64,000 bases of DNA from positions 289,532 through 353,531 of the forward strand of contig NZ_JRQQ01000005.1 of the NCBI RefSeq assembly GCF_001625325.1, read 5' to 3'. The notes below the pieces were generated by a model, which ran no database searches, was not told the DNA's origin, and worked only from the letters and a program-made list of their open reading frames with translations. The DNA comes from Croceicoccus estronivorus. Its GTDB lineage: Bacteria; Pseudomonadota; Alphaproteobacteria; Sphingomonadales; Sphingomonadaceae. Positions 29,640 through 37,205 of the stretch are shown here, piece by piece (position 1 is the first letter of the stretch; the number at the start of each line of letters is the position of its first letter). Position numbers and translations under genes: made by a program.

Positions 29640-29665
29640 TCTTGTCCTTCTCCGCGAAAATTGCG

Positions 29666-29703
29666 CGCCCCCGTATCGATAGCGATGCGGGGGCGTTTTC
29701 TTT
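29666..29703 (+). terminator. Rho-independent terminator of petABC
   Basis: CGCCCCCGTATCG (29666-29678) pairs with CGATGCGGGGGCG (29683-29695), with one G-U wobble and an ATAG loop, followed by TTTTCTTTT. Confidence 0.93.
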
Positions 29704-29763
29704 TGGCGGCGGGGCGGATGATGAGCCGGTTCGCAGTCAACCGAGAGGGATGTCACACAGCCA

Positions 29764-30300
29764 ATGACTCCGGACGAACTCAAAGCACTGATCCGCACCG
29801 TGCCGGACTTCCCGCGTCCGGGAATCCAGTTCCGCGACATCACCTCTTTGATCGCGCACGCAGAGGGGCTGCATTCCGCCATAGAAATGCTCGCACTTCG
29901 CGCACGCGAGGTGAATGTCGATGCAATCGCTGGAATGGAAGCGCGCGGATTTATCTTTGGCGCGGCAGTGGCCGCCCGTCTCGGCGTCGGTTTCCTGCCT
30001 GTCCGCAAACGCGGTAAATTGCCGGTGCCGACCATCGGCATAGATTATGCTCTGGAATATGGCACCGACAGGCTCGAGATCGACCCTTCGCTGGTCCAGC
30101 CAGGGGCTAATATCCTTCTGCTGGACGATCTTCTGGCGACTGGAGGGACAGCCCTGGCTGCCGCCCGTTTGTTGCGTCAGGCCGGGGCACGCGTCGATTA
30201 CGCGTTGTTCGTTATCGATCTGCCCGATCTGGGTGGTGCGGCCAAGCTAGGGGCCGAAAGCATTGCGGTCGACACCCTTGTCCAGTTCGAAGGTGACTGA
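29764..30300 (+). CDS. apt: Adenine phosphoribosyltransferase
   Basis: A 178-residue purine-salvage enzyme joining adenine with PRPP to form AMP. The N-terminal DFPRPGIQFRDITSL segment is typical, GMEARGFIFGAAVA is near residues 56-69, and the PRPP-binding motif LLLDDLLATGGTA lies near 117-129. Length is usual. It stands alone after the petABC terminator. PRPP would come from Prs (51464). Confidence 0.95.
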   Translation: MTPDELKALIRTVPDFPRPGIQFRDITSLIAHAEGLHSAIEMLALRAREVNVDAIAGMEARGFIFGAAVAARLGVGFLPVRKRGKLPVPTIGIDYALEYGTDRLEIDPSLVQPGANILLLDDLLATGGTALAAARLLRQAGARVDYALFVIDLPDLGGAAKLGAESIAVDTLVQFEGD

Positions 30301-30392
30301 CGTCACCCGTTGATCCCGGGCTAAGGTCCCGTTTCGGGGCGTGAAATTTTACGAGACGAGAATTTGTGCGTAATCTCCGCTAAGGGACGGAG

Positions 30393-32222
30393 ATGGAAGA
30401 ACAAGCATTAGTCATTGCGCTGGTCGGGATTTTGGGGATCGGCGCGCAATGGGTCGCCTGGCGAACTGGCTGGCCAGCCATTGCCCTTATGCTTGCCGCA
30501 GGCTTTCTCGCCGGTCCGGTTTTCCATTTGATAGACCCGATCGGCGTCTTTGGCGAACTGCTCGAACCGATGATCTCGATCGGCGTTGCCCTGATCCTGT
30601 TTGAAGGCGGACTCTCACTGGACTTTCGTGAATTGCGTAAGGCTGGCGACGGTGTGTGGCGCATGGTCATTTTCGGAGTGCCGCTCGGGTGGTTGTTCGG
30701 CGCCCTCGCCTGTTACTACGTGGCGGGCCTCGTCTGGCCAGTGGCAATCCTGTTTGCAGGGATTCTGGTGGTGACAGGCCCGACAGTCGTATTGCCCCTG
30801 CTACGCCAGTCCAGCGTCCAGCAACGGCCGGCTGCGATTCTGAAATGGGAAGCGATCGTCAACGATCCCGTGGGCGCACTTTGCGCCGTGATCGCTTATG
30901 AATACTTCCGTCTGTCTGCCGATGGCGCCACCGTGTTCGAAGTCGTGCCGCCGATGCTGATCGCCGCCGGATTGGCAGGGGCGATCGGCTACGGCGTGGC
31001 CAAGGCCATTGCCTGGAGTTTCCCGCGCGGGCTGGTGCCGGAATACCTCAAGGTGCCTGTGCTGCTTGTGACAGTGATTGCGACATTCGTGTTCTGCAAC
31101 CGGATAGAACACGAAGCGGGCCTGGTCGCGGTGACTGTGATGGGCATTGCCCTCGCCAACATGGAAGTCGCCAGCCTGCGGAGCATTCACCCCTTCAAGC
31201 AGAATGTTGCCGTACTCCTGGTGTCAGGGATATTTATCCTGCTGTCCGCATCGCTTGACGTTGCCAGCCTGCGCCAGTTCGAATGGCGCTTTGGCCTGTT
31301 CGTGCTCGCGCTGTTGTTCCTCGTGCGGCCGGCCACCGTCCTGCTGAGCCTGTCCTTCAGCAAGGTTCCCTGGAACGAGCGCCTGCTTCTGGCGTGGATT
31401 GCCCCGCGCGGTATCGTACTGGTCGCGATCTCCGGCCTGTTTGCGTTGCGCTTGTCGGAACTGGGCTATGGCGATGGCTCGATCCTGATCGGCCTGAGCT
31501 TCGCGGTCGTCGCTGCGACCATTGTGGCGCATGGTTTCACGGTCGATCCGGTCGCCCGCCTGCTCGGCGTAAAAGGGGAGACGCGGCCCGGCCTTCTGAT
31601 CGTCGGTGGCAATCCCTGGACAGTAGCACTGGCCGAACAACTGCATGATCTCGATGTGCCGGTGATGATCACCGACTCCAACTGGCAAAACCTAGCTCTC
31701 GCACGTCGTAAGGGGCTGCCCACCTACCATGGCGAGATATTGAACGAAGCCACGGAACATAATCTGGATCTCGCCCCGTTTCAGAAGCTCGTGGCAGCGA
31801 CCGGGAACGAGGCCTACAATACTTTGGTTTGCAGCGAATTCGCGCCGGGTATCGGTACGGATTCGGTGTATCAGATCGGTGAAGCGCATGGGAATGACCG
31901 GCGGGCTCTCCCCGAGACGTTGCGCGGCCGCTCGCTGTTTACCGATGGGCTGGGCGTGGTGGATCTCTATACGCGCCAGCAACAGGGCTGGCGGTTTCGC
32001 AAGACCAAATTGTCCGATAAGTTCGATTTCGAAGACGCACGACAGACTCTTCCAGAGGAAGGTGCCCTGTTGATGATCTTGCGGCCCACGGGGCACATGC
32101 AGTTCTTCACCCATGCGTCGAAGCCGGAGCCGCAAGCCGGCGACATAGTGATTTCCTACGCTCCACCCGCAGGAGAGGAGAAGCGCACCGAAAAGGCCGC
32201 GGCAAGGGCGCGGCCCGCATGA
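30393..32222 (+). CDS. NhaP-type cation:proton antiporter with C-terminal TrkA-like domain
   Basis: A 609-residue CPA1-type monovalent cation/H+ antiporter. About twelve membrane segments cover residues 5-395, with GPTVVLPLLRQ near 129 and KWEAIVNDPVGAL near 150-162 carrying the ND transport-site pair. WIAPRGIVLVAISGLFALRL lies near 333-352. The cytoplasmic part has a TrkA-N-like nucleotide-binding fold (LLIVGGNPWTVALAEQL near 398-414) and probably a TrkA-C-like end. The ion is not determined (Na+ or K+). It overlaps the lipoprotein gene that follows by ATGA. Confidence 0.88.
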   Translation: MEEQALVIALVGILGIGAQWVAWRTGWPAIALMLAAGFLAGPVFHLIDPIGVFGELLEPMISIGVALILFEGGLSLDFRELRKAGDGVWRMVIFGVPLGWLFGALACYYVAGLVWPVAILFAGILVVTGPTVVLPLLRQSSVQQRPAAILKWEAIVNDPVGALCAVIAYEYFRLSADGATVFEVVPPMLIAAGLAGAIGYGVAKAIAWSFPRGLVPEYLKVPVLLVTVIATFVFCNRIEHEAGLVAVTVMGIALANMEVASLRSIHPFKQNVAVLLVSGIFILLSASLDVASLRQFEWRFGLFVLALLFLVRPATVLLSLSFSKVPWNERLLLAWIAPRGIVLVAISGLFALRLSELGYGDGSILIGLSFAVVAATIVAHGFTVDPVARLLGVKGETRPGLLIVGGNPWTVALAEQLHDLDVPVMITDSNWQNLALARRKGLPTYHGEILNEATEHNLDLAPFQKLVAATGNEAYNTLVCSEFAPGIGTDSVYQIGEAHGNDRRALPETLRGRSLFTDGLGVVDLYTRQQQGWRFRKTKLSDKFDFEDARQTLPEEGALLMILRPTGHMQFFTHASKPEPQAGDIVISYAPPAGEEKRTEKAAARARPA

Positions 32223-32863
32223 TGCAGTCCAGAAAGAGCAATGCCATGAAGTATATCGCCACGGCCTTCGCCGTATGTCTGGCCGGCGCCACCTTGTCGG
32301 GGTGCGACAACGGCCCCCAAACCCCTCAGCCGGACGATACCGCCACGGAAGATCAGCCAGGCTCGCCGCCGCCCGTGGACAAAATGCCTGCGGATTCCAT
32401 CATACGATCCGATATCGAAGCTCCCGCGGCGGTAGATGAAGCGTTGCAGCCATTGTCCGTCATCATCGGCTTTGCGGATGGCGGTGCGGAACTGGACGCT
32501 GCCGGACGTGAACAGATCGACCGCCTGATGGAAAGCGAACAATTCATGCGCGGCTGGCCGATTGTCTTGCGGGGTCACACGGACTCCACCGGGGATGACC
32601 GCGCAAATCTTCGCGCATCACGCCACCGGGCCGAGGTGGTTGAGGCCTATCTCGTCGATCATGGCGTCGCCGAGGATCGCCTGACGATTATCGCGATGGG
32701 CGAACAGCGCCCGATTGCGCCCAACGCGAAGCGGGATGGCACTCCGGACCAAGCGGGGCGCGCCCGCAATCGCCGGGTGGAAATCACGCTTGAGCCCGCA
32801 GACCATCCGGCCGGTCCCGTCAAAAATGGAGAAACGGTCGCTGACGATAAAGATGCCAGTTGA
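32219..32863 (+). CDS. OmpA-family lipoprotein
   Basis: A 214-residue outer-membrane lipoprotein. The lipobox LSGC places the lipidated cysteine at about residue 29 if the first ATG is used; a later ATG at 32246 gives a more normal signal peptide. A proline- and acid-rich linker leads to an OmpA peptidoglycan-binding domain (about 80-190) with LRGHTDSTGDDRANLRASR and GRARNRRVEI. The first ATG overlaps the antiporter stop by four bases, suggesting coupling. It is unlike the lipoprotein at 11789, having no glycine zipper. Confidence 0.87.
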   Translation: MMQSRKSNAMKYIATAFAVCLAGATLSGCDNGPQTPQPDDTATEDQPGSPPPVDKMPADSIIRSDIEAPAAVDEALQPLSVIIGFADGGAELDAAGREQIDRLMESEQFMRGWPIVLRGHTDSTGDDRANLRASRHRAEVVEAYLVDHGVAEDRLTIIAMGEQRPIAPNAKRDGTPDQAGRARNRRVEITLEPADHPAGPVKNGETVADDKDAS

Positions 32864-32902
32864 CGCAGATACCCTAGCAGTGCCATTCGGGCACCAGCCT
32901 GA

Positions 32903-32976
32903 GCGGGTATAGCTTAGTGGTAAAGCCCCAGCCTTCCAAGCTGGTTATGCGGGTTCGATTCCCGCTACCCGCTCCA
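32903..32976 (+). tRNA. tRNA-Gly (anticodon TCC)
   Basis: A complete cloverleaf with acceptor stem GCGGGTA/TACCCGC, anticodon stem CCAGC/GCTGG around loop CTTCCAA (anticodon TCC), T-loop GTTCGATTC, discriminator T and encoded CCA. It borders a lower-GC patch; no copy of its 3' end was found downstream. Confidence 0.97.
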
Positions 32977-33155
32977 ATTTCCAAGTCGTCGCCATTCGCC
33001 TGCATCTTTACCAGTCGCAGGAACAAGACGTCTTTGAAGGGCGCTGACATTCGCTGTCTGCGGTCGTCAGACGATGTCTTGCGAGGGGCTTGGCTACCGT
33101 CACCCGCAACAAAACCGGACACGTTGATGCGACCGGCATAGGAGGTCTTCGGAAC

Positions 33156-33563
33156 ATGACCAAGGATGTCGACTGGCGGTATCTTCCTCGATTTCCCTTC
33201 GGCGACAGTCCTGAGATGGCTGATGAATTGCTCGACTTGATACTCGCGGGCCAAAAGCGAGCTACCTGTTGGAGCGCGACAGAGGGCGACAATGGCGCAA
33301 TTGTTGGCGGACGCTGGGTTGTTGAGGATGGCGAGGGGCGTCCCCGTGCCGTGTTGGAGACTGTCAATTTATTCCAACAGCGCTTTGATAGCGTCGATGA
33401 AACCTTTGCTGTGGCGGAGGGTGAAGGGGATCTCAGTCTTTCTTCTTGGCGCGAAACACATCGCAGCTATTTCAGCAGGAATGGTGGGTTTGCTCCTGAC
33501 ATGCTGTTATGGTGCGAACACTTCGAGTTAGTGCAGATACTTGAAACGTCCGCATCAACTTGA
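33156..33563 (+). CDS. ASCH domain protein
   Basis: A 135-residue protein of the ASCH superfamily, PUA-like folds thought to bind RNA or modified nucleosides. FPFGDSPEMADELLDLILAG, followed by QKRATCWSA, is the family signature near residues 12-40, and the C-terminal part SSWRETHRSYFSRNG is also typical. Some members hydrolyse N4-acetylcytidine. ATG 33156 with AGGAGG upstream fits. The gene is clearly lower in GC than its neighbours and lies just downstream of tRNA-Gly, so recent acquisition is likely. Confidence 0.8.
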   Translation: MTKDVDWRYLPRFPFGDSPEMADELLDLILAGQKRATCWSATEGDNGAIVGGRWVVEDGEGRPRAVLETVNLFQQRFDSVDETFAVAEGEGDLSLSSWRETHRSYFSRNGGFAPDMLLWCEHFELVQILETSAST

Positions 33564-33686
33564 ATTGGCTGCGAAAGCAGACTGCCCGCTTACCACGACA
33601 AATCAGCCACCCTGAATCCGCACAGGTAGGATTTGCGTCTCGTTGGCCAAATGGAGACAGGCTTCTAACGATCCGGAAGCCGGCAG

Positions 33687-33992
33687 CTATCCAAGCCGAT
33701 AAGGAGTTGGATCTCCCCGTTCCAAGACAAGCTGCTTGCGAGCCTCCGAAAGGCAACGAGCATATTCGGTCGCAACTTCCTCTCGGCTTCTGCCCTTGTT
33801 TGCGGCGACCAATTCAAGGATGCCATCTTCTGTCATCACGGCAGTTTCGCGAACGACAGCATTCTCGTCGAGTTTGTAAGTATGAGCGAGAAGTCTGGTC
33901 GCGCGGGCCCGCAAGTGAAACTCGAAATCCATGAGTCGAGCCGACTCGAATTCCTCCTTTTTTCGCATGGCCTTGCCAAGGTCCCAAACCAT
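33687..33992 (-). CDS. Unknown protein, possibly 5'-truncated by a frameshift
   Basis: A 101-residue product with no family I recognise. It is charged and helical (KKEEFESARLMDFEFHLRAR, about residues 11-30), with no signal or membrane segment. No ribosome-binding site precedes 33992. In the neighbouring frame, the stretch upstream (from 34075 or 34051) encodes MRYEADIRLWLEIANAILLP, which looks like the natural N-terminus of the same protein, so one indel near 34000 may have split the gene. GC content is low, as in the ASCH gene it converges with. Confidence 0.45.
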   Translation of the reverse strand: MVWDLGKAMRKKEEFESARLMDFEFHLRARATRLLAHTYKLDENAVVRETAVMTEDGILELVAANKGRSREEVATEYARCLSEARKQLVLERGDPTPYRLG

Positions 33993-34065
33993 GGAAGCAA
34001 TATGGCATTTGCGATTTCAAGCCACAAGCGAATGTCCGCTTCGTACCTCATTCCTGCCGGTTTCC

Positions 34066-34170
34066 ATGACATCACAGGTTATCGATGTGCCAGTGACAGT
34101 GCAGACTCCAGCGGCAGCGCCTGTTGCGGCGGGGAATGACCAGATGCCGGAAACCCAGCCCGCGCAATAA
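34066..34170 (+). pseudogene. Possible 3' remnant of a host gene
   Basis: A 34-codon open stretch encoding a Pro/Ala/Gln-rich tail (VPVTVQTPAAAPVAAGND and PETQPAQ) typical of C-termini in high-GC alphaproteobacteria. Composition changes abruptly from the lower-GC sequence upstream, and it ends just before a terminator hairpin at 34206. It could be the tail of a gene whose 5' part was replaced. An ATG opens it, so a tiny peptide cannot be excluded. Confidence 0.25.
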
Positions 34171-34202
34171 TGGCATCACTTGCCTGCTCGGCATGCGGAT
34201 AT

Positions 34203-34236
34203 GAAACAGGGCGAGGCTGCGTCAGCCCCGCCCTGT
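34203..34236 (-). terminator. Terminator of the CsgG-like gene (possibly bidirectional)
   Basis: A 14-bp stem with one mismatch, ACAGGGCGAGGCTG (34206-34219) and CAGCCCCGCCCTGT (34223-34236), with a CGT loop. The minus-strand transcript then reads TTTC. Confidence 0.72.
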
Positions 34237-34265
34237 CATTTCATCCGGTAATCCGGTTTGTGCGT

Positions 34266-35030
34266 TTACTTTGCCTCTGGCGCCGCCGCTGCGGCATCGT
34301 CGGGCAGGCCGCCCAGCTGGCCGACCAGTTGCGTGTAGGCATCGAGATAGGACAGCACGATGATCTGGCCGATCTTGGTATCCTGATAGCCGCCGCCGGC
34401 TGCACCGGCGAAGACGCCGCCGCCGAACAGGCCGCCGCCGCCGCCGCCCCAGCTGAGGTCGGACTTGCGCGCATAGCCTTCGGTCAGCGCTTCCTCGACA
34501 GTGGTGCGGGTGTTGACCAGCGAAAGGGTGGTGTTGGCTTCACCCTTCTTGATGTTGATCCCGCCCGCGATGGCGCCGATCGGGCCACCGATAAAATTGC
34601 CGAGAATGCCGCCGAAGCCGCCGCCGCCGGAATTGCTGTTGGTGGAGACGATATCGGGCTGCAACAGGTAGTCAGCCGCCTTGACCTGGCCCTTGCCGAG
34701 GTTGGAGCCGCTTTGCAGTTCGCCCTGGTCGGCCAATGCGCGTTCCATCGCCCGGTTGTTCATAGCCCGGCCACGGTTGACGAGCGTGAAGCAGCCGGAA
34801 CGCTGAACGAAAATCTTGATGATCGCTTCCGGGCTGCCGAGGCTCAGTTCGCGCCACCATTGATTGTCGGGCTCGACGATCGCGACAGTACCGAGATTGC
34901 GGTAGCAGCGCGGAATTTCAGCCGTGCCCTGGGATTGCTTCTTGCGGGCGGAGGATTCATCCTTCGCCATGGCCGGCATCGCCGTGGCCGTAAGGGCCAG
35001 GGCCAAAGCGCCGCCGATCAGTTTCTTCAT
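34266..35030 (-). CDS. CsgG/HfaB-family secreted protein
   Basis: A 254-residue protein with an N-terminal signal peptide (about 1-22, cleavage after AMA). The CsgG-like region follows: LGTVAIVEPDNQWW near 46, VQRSGCFTLVNRGRAMNN near 75-92 and AADYLLQPDIV near 118. Two Gly-rich insertions occur near 134-160 and 196-215. CsgG forms the curli secretion pore and HfaB holdfast anchor complexes, but there is no lipobox cysteine here and no curli or holdfast genes nearby, so a pore role is not supported. The function is open. Confidence 0.78.
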   Translation of the reverse strand: MKKLIGGALALALTATAMPAMAKDESSARKKQSQGTAEIPRCYRNLGTVAIVEPDNQWWRELSLGSPEAIIKIFVQRSGCFTLVNRGRAMNNRAMERALADQGELQSGSNLGKGQVKAADYLLQPDIVSTNSNSGGGGFGGILGNFIGGPIGAIAGGINIKKGEANTTLSLVNTRTTVEEALTEGYARKSDLSWGGGGGGLFGGGVFAGAAGGGYQDTKIGQIIVLSYLDAYTQLVGQLGGLPDDAAAAAPEAK

Positions 35031-35142
35031 GGGTAAACTCCCTGTTTCAACAAATCCGGTGCGCGGATTTTCCTTCCGCTGCCGCCGGGACCAATGGACC
35101 CCGGCGGGACCTTATCGGCGGGGGGCGGCCGTCGCAAGCGAA

Positions 35143-35994
35143 TCAGGCCACGGCCACGTTGTCGATAAGCCTGGTCGATCCGATTCGTGCAGCAACCAGC
35201 AGGCGGGCTGGCTCGCTTCCGGGCCGGTCGATCACTTCGAGCGTCTGCGCGTCGGCCAGCGAGGCATAGTCGATCGAGGAAAAACCGGCGGCGAGCAGAG
35301 CAGTTTCCAGCGTGACCAGCGCCTTCTCCGCAGGCTGGCCGGCAAGGATTTCCGCAACGGCGGTGCGCATGGCGCGGGGCAGCGTCGCCGCGGCCTGCCG
35401 GTCCTCGCTCGAAAGGTATTGGTTGCGGCTCGACATTGCGAGGCCATCCGCCTCCCTCACAGTCGGAACGCCGATAATGGCGTCGACATGGGGCCGGGAC
35501 AGGTCGAGATCGCGCGCCATGCGGCGAATCACGGCCAGCTGCTGCCAGTCCTTTTCCCCGAACAGGGCCATGTCCGGGCGCACCTGGTTGAACAGTTTGC
35601 AAACCACTGTCGCAACGCCGTCGAAATGGCCCGGTCGCGCGCCGCCGCAAAAATGCTCGCTGACGCCGCTGACGGAAATATTGGTGGCAAAGCCCTGAGG
35701 ATACATTTCGGCCGCATCGGGGGCCCAGAGCAAGGCGGTGCCTTCGGCATCGAGTAGGCGGGAATCTTCCTCCATCCGCCGGGGATAAGCGTCCAGATCC
35801 TCGTTAGGGCCAAACTGGGTGGGGTTTACGAAGATCGAAACGACTACGTGATCGGCGCGTTTCTGCGCCTCGCGCACCAGTGTCAGGTGCCCTTCATGCA
35901 GGGCGCCCATGGTCGGAACGAAGGCGATCTTGCCTGTCCGGCGCAAACTCTCCACAGCTTCGCGCAGTGTTTCGACAGTGTTCACGGTTTGCAT
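35143..35994 (-). CDS. panC: Pantothenate synthetase
   Basis: A 283-residue enzyme condensing pantoate with beta-alanine, using ATP, for coenzyme A synthesis. FVPTMGALHEGHLTLVREA (residues 25-43) contains the HxGH-type ATP site, with NPTQF near 57, GHFDGVATVV near 122 and the KMSKS-like SSRNQYLS near 184-191. Length is normal. panB and panD are not in the window. It is divergent from mipZ, with 89 bases between the starts. Confidence 0.96.
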   Translation of the reverse strand: MQTVNTVETLREAVESLRRTGKIAFVPTMGALHEGHLTLVREAQKRADHVVVSIFVNPTQFGPNEDLDAYPRRMEEDSRLLDAEGTALLWAPDAAEMYPQGFATNISVSGVSEHFCGGARPGHFDGVATVVCKLFNQVRPDMALFGEKDWQQLAVIRRMARDLDLSRPHVDAIIGVPTVREADGLAMSSRNQYLSSEDRQAAATLPRAMRTAVAEILAGQPAEKALVTLETALLAAGFSSIDYASLADAQTLEVIDRPGSEPARLLVAARIGSTRLIDNVAVA

Positions 35995-36083
35995 GGGGGC
36001 GGGGCTCCGATATGGGCGTTGATATGAATGTCACCTTGCCGTGACGCCTTGTCATTCGCAATGCCAACGGGAAAGCTGCCGCT

Positions 36084-36902
36084 GTGAGTTCCAATGCTCC
36101 CCATCGTATCGTCTTCGCCAACGAAAAGGGCGGAACGGGTAAATCGACCACGGCGGTGCACGTGGCGATTGCGCTTGCCTATCAAGGTGCGAAAGTCGCC
36201 GCGATCGATCTCGATCCGCGCCAGCGCACTCTTTACCGCTATCTCGAAAACCGGACGGATACGGAACAGCGCCGCGAAATCGAATTGCCGGGCGCGCGGT
36301 TTGGCGTGTTCACCGGGGAAAGCACGGACGAGCTCGATGCCATGGCTGCAGAGCTTTCCGAAGGTTTCGATTTCCTCGTGTTCGATACGCCGGGCCGTGA
36401 CGATCCGCTCGCGCGCCATGTGGCGACGACGGCGGACACTCTGGTAACCCCGATGAACGACAGTTTCGTCGATTTCGACCTGATCGGGCAGGTGGATGCG
36501 GAAACCTTCAAGGTGAAGCGGTTGAGCTTCTATGCCGAATTGATCTGGGAAACGCGCAAGAAGCGCGCGATGGCGACGATTCGCGAACAGCGGCGCGAAA
36601 TGGACTGGGTCGTGGTGCGCAACCGCACCGGCCACGTCGAAGCGCGCAACATGGCCCGTATCGAACAGGCTTTGAGCGAGCTGTCCAAACGGGTTGGCTT
36701 CCGTGTATCGCACGGATTGTCGGAACGCGTGATCTATCGTGAACTGTTTCCCTCGGGCCTGACCTTGCTGGACAAGGGGCATCTGGGGGAACTGGGCACC
36801 AGCCACCTCGTCGCGCGGCAGGAACTGCGTGGGCTCGTGGCGGCTCTGAACCTGCCGATGCCGGCTGGTCGGCAGCCAGTCCCAGCCGGCGTGGCCGATT
36901 GA
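36084..36902 (+). CDS. mipZ: MipZ, ParA-family division-site ATPase
   Basis: A 272-residue P-loop ATPase close to Caulobacter MipZ along its length. The deviant Walker A NEKGGTGKST is at residues 13-22, AAIDLDPRQRTLYRY near 39-53, VFDTPGRDDPLARH near 98-111, PMNDSFVDFDLIG near 122-134, and the long family segment MDWVVVRNR, then GLSERVIYRELFPSGLTLLD near 212-231. MipZ binds ParB-parS near the pole and inhibits FtsZ so division occurs at midcell. The start is a GTG at 36084. Confidence 0.9.
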   Translation: MSSNAPHRIVFANEKGGTGKSTTAVHVAIALAYQGAKVAAIDLDPRQRTLYRYLENRTDTEQRREIELPGARFGVFTGESTDELDAMAAELSEGFDFLVFDTPGRDDPLARHVATTADTLVTPMNDSFVDFDLIGQVDAETFKVKRLSFYAELIWETRKKRAMATIREQRREMDWVVVRNRTGHVEARNMARIEQALSELSKRVGFRVSHGLSERVIYRELFPSGLTLLDKGHLGELGTSHLVARQELRGLVAALNLPMPAGRQPVPAGVAD

Positions 36903-36909
36903 ACCGGCG

Positions 36910-37197
36910 ATGGTGAAGCTCCTGACGATCCTGCTCGTCGTGAGCCTTGCCTCCAGATTGCTGCTGGGGCGTTGGCCATGGCAAATGGTCGGTATCGGCA
37001 CCGGTCTGGGGGCGGAGGAACGCCGGGCCCGGGCCTTGCTCGGTGTCGGCAAGGCCGCGACTCATTCCGAAATCATCGACGCCCACCGCCGTCTGATCGC
37101 CCGTGTTCACCCGGACAAGGGGGGGACGAACGACCAGGTGCATGAAGCCAACGCTGCCCGCGACCTGTTGCTGGCACAGCTTCTTCCGCCCCGGTAG
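36910..37197 (+). CDS. Membrane-anchored J-domain protein
   Basis: A 95-residue protein with one N-terminal membrane helix (about residues 3-20) and a C-terminal J domain carrying the DnaK-activating HPD motif in VHPDKGGT near residues 66-73. This is the TIM14/Pam18-like layout, in which a membrane-tethered J protein recruits Hsp70. It starts 7 bases after mipZ and ends 8 bases before the phosphomannomutase, so it is probably in one transcript with both. Partner and target are not known. Confidence 0.85.
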   Translation: MVKLLTILLVVSLASRLLLGRWPWQMVGIGTGLGAEERRARALLGVGKAATHSEIIDAHRRLIARVHPDKGGTNDQVHEANAARDLLLAQLLPPR

Positions 37198-37205
37198 GTG
37201 TGGCC

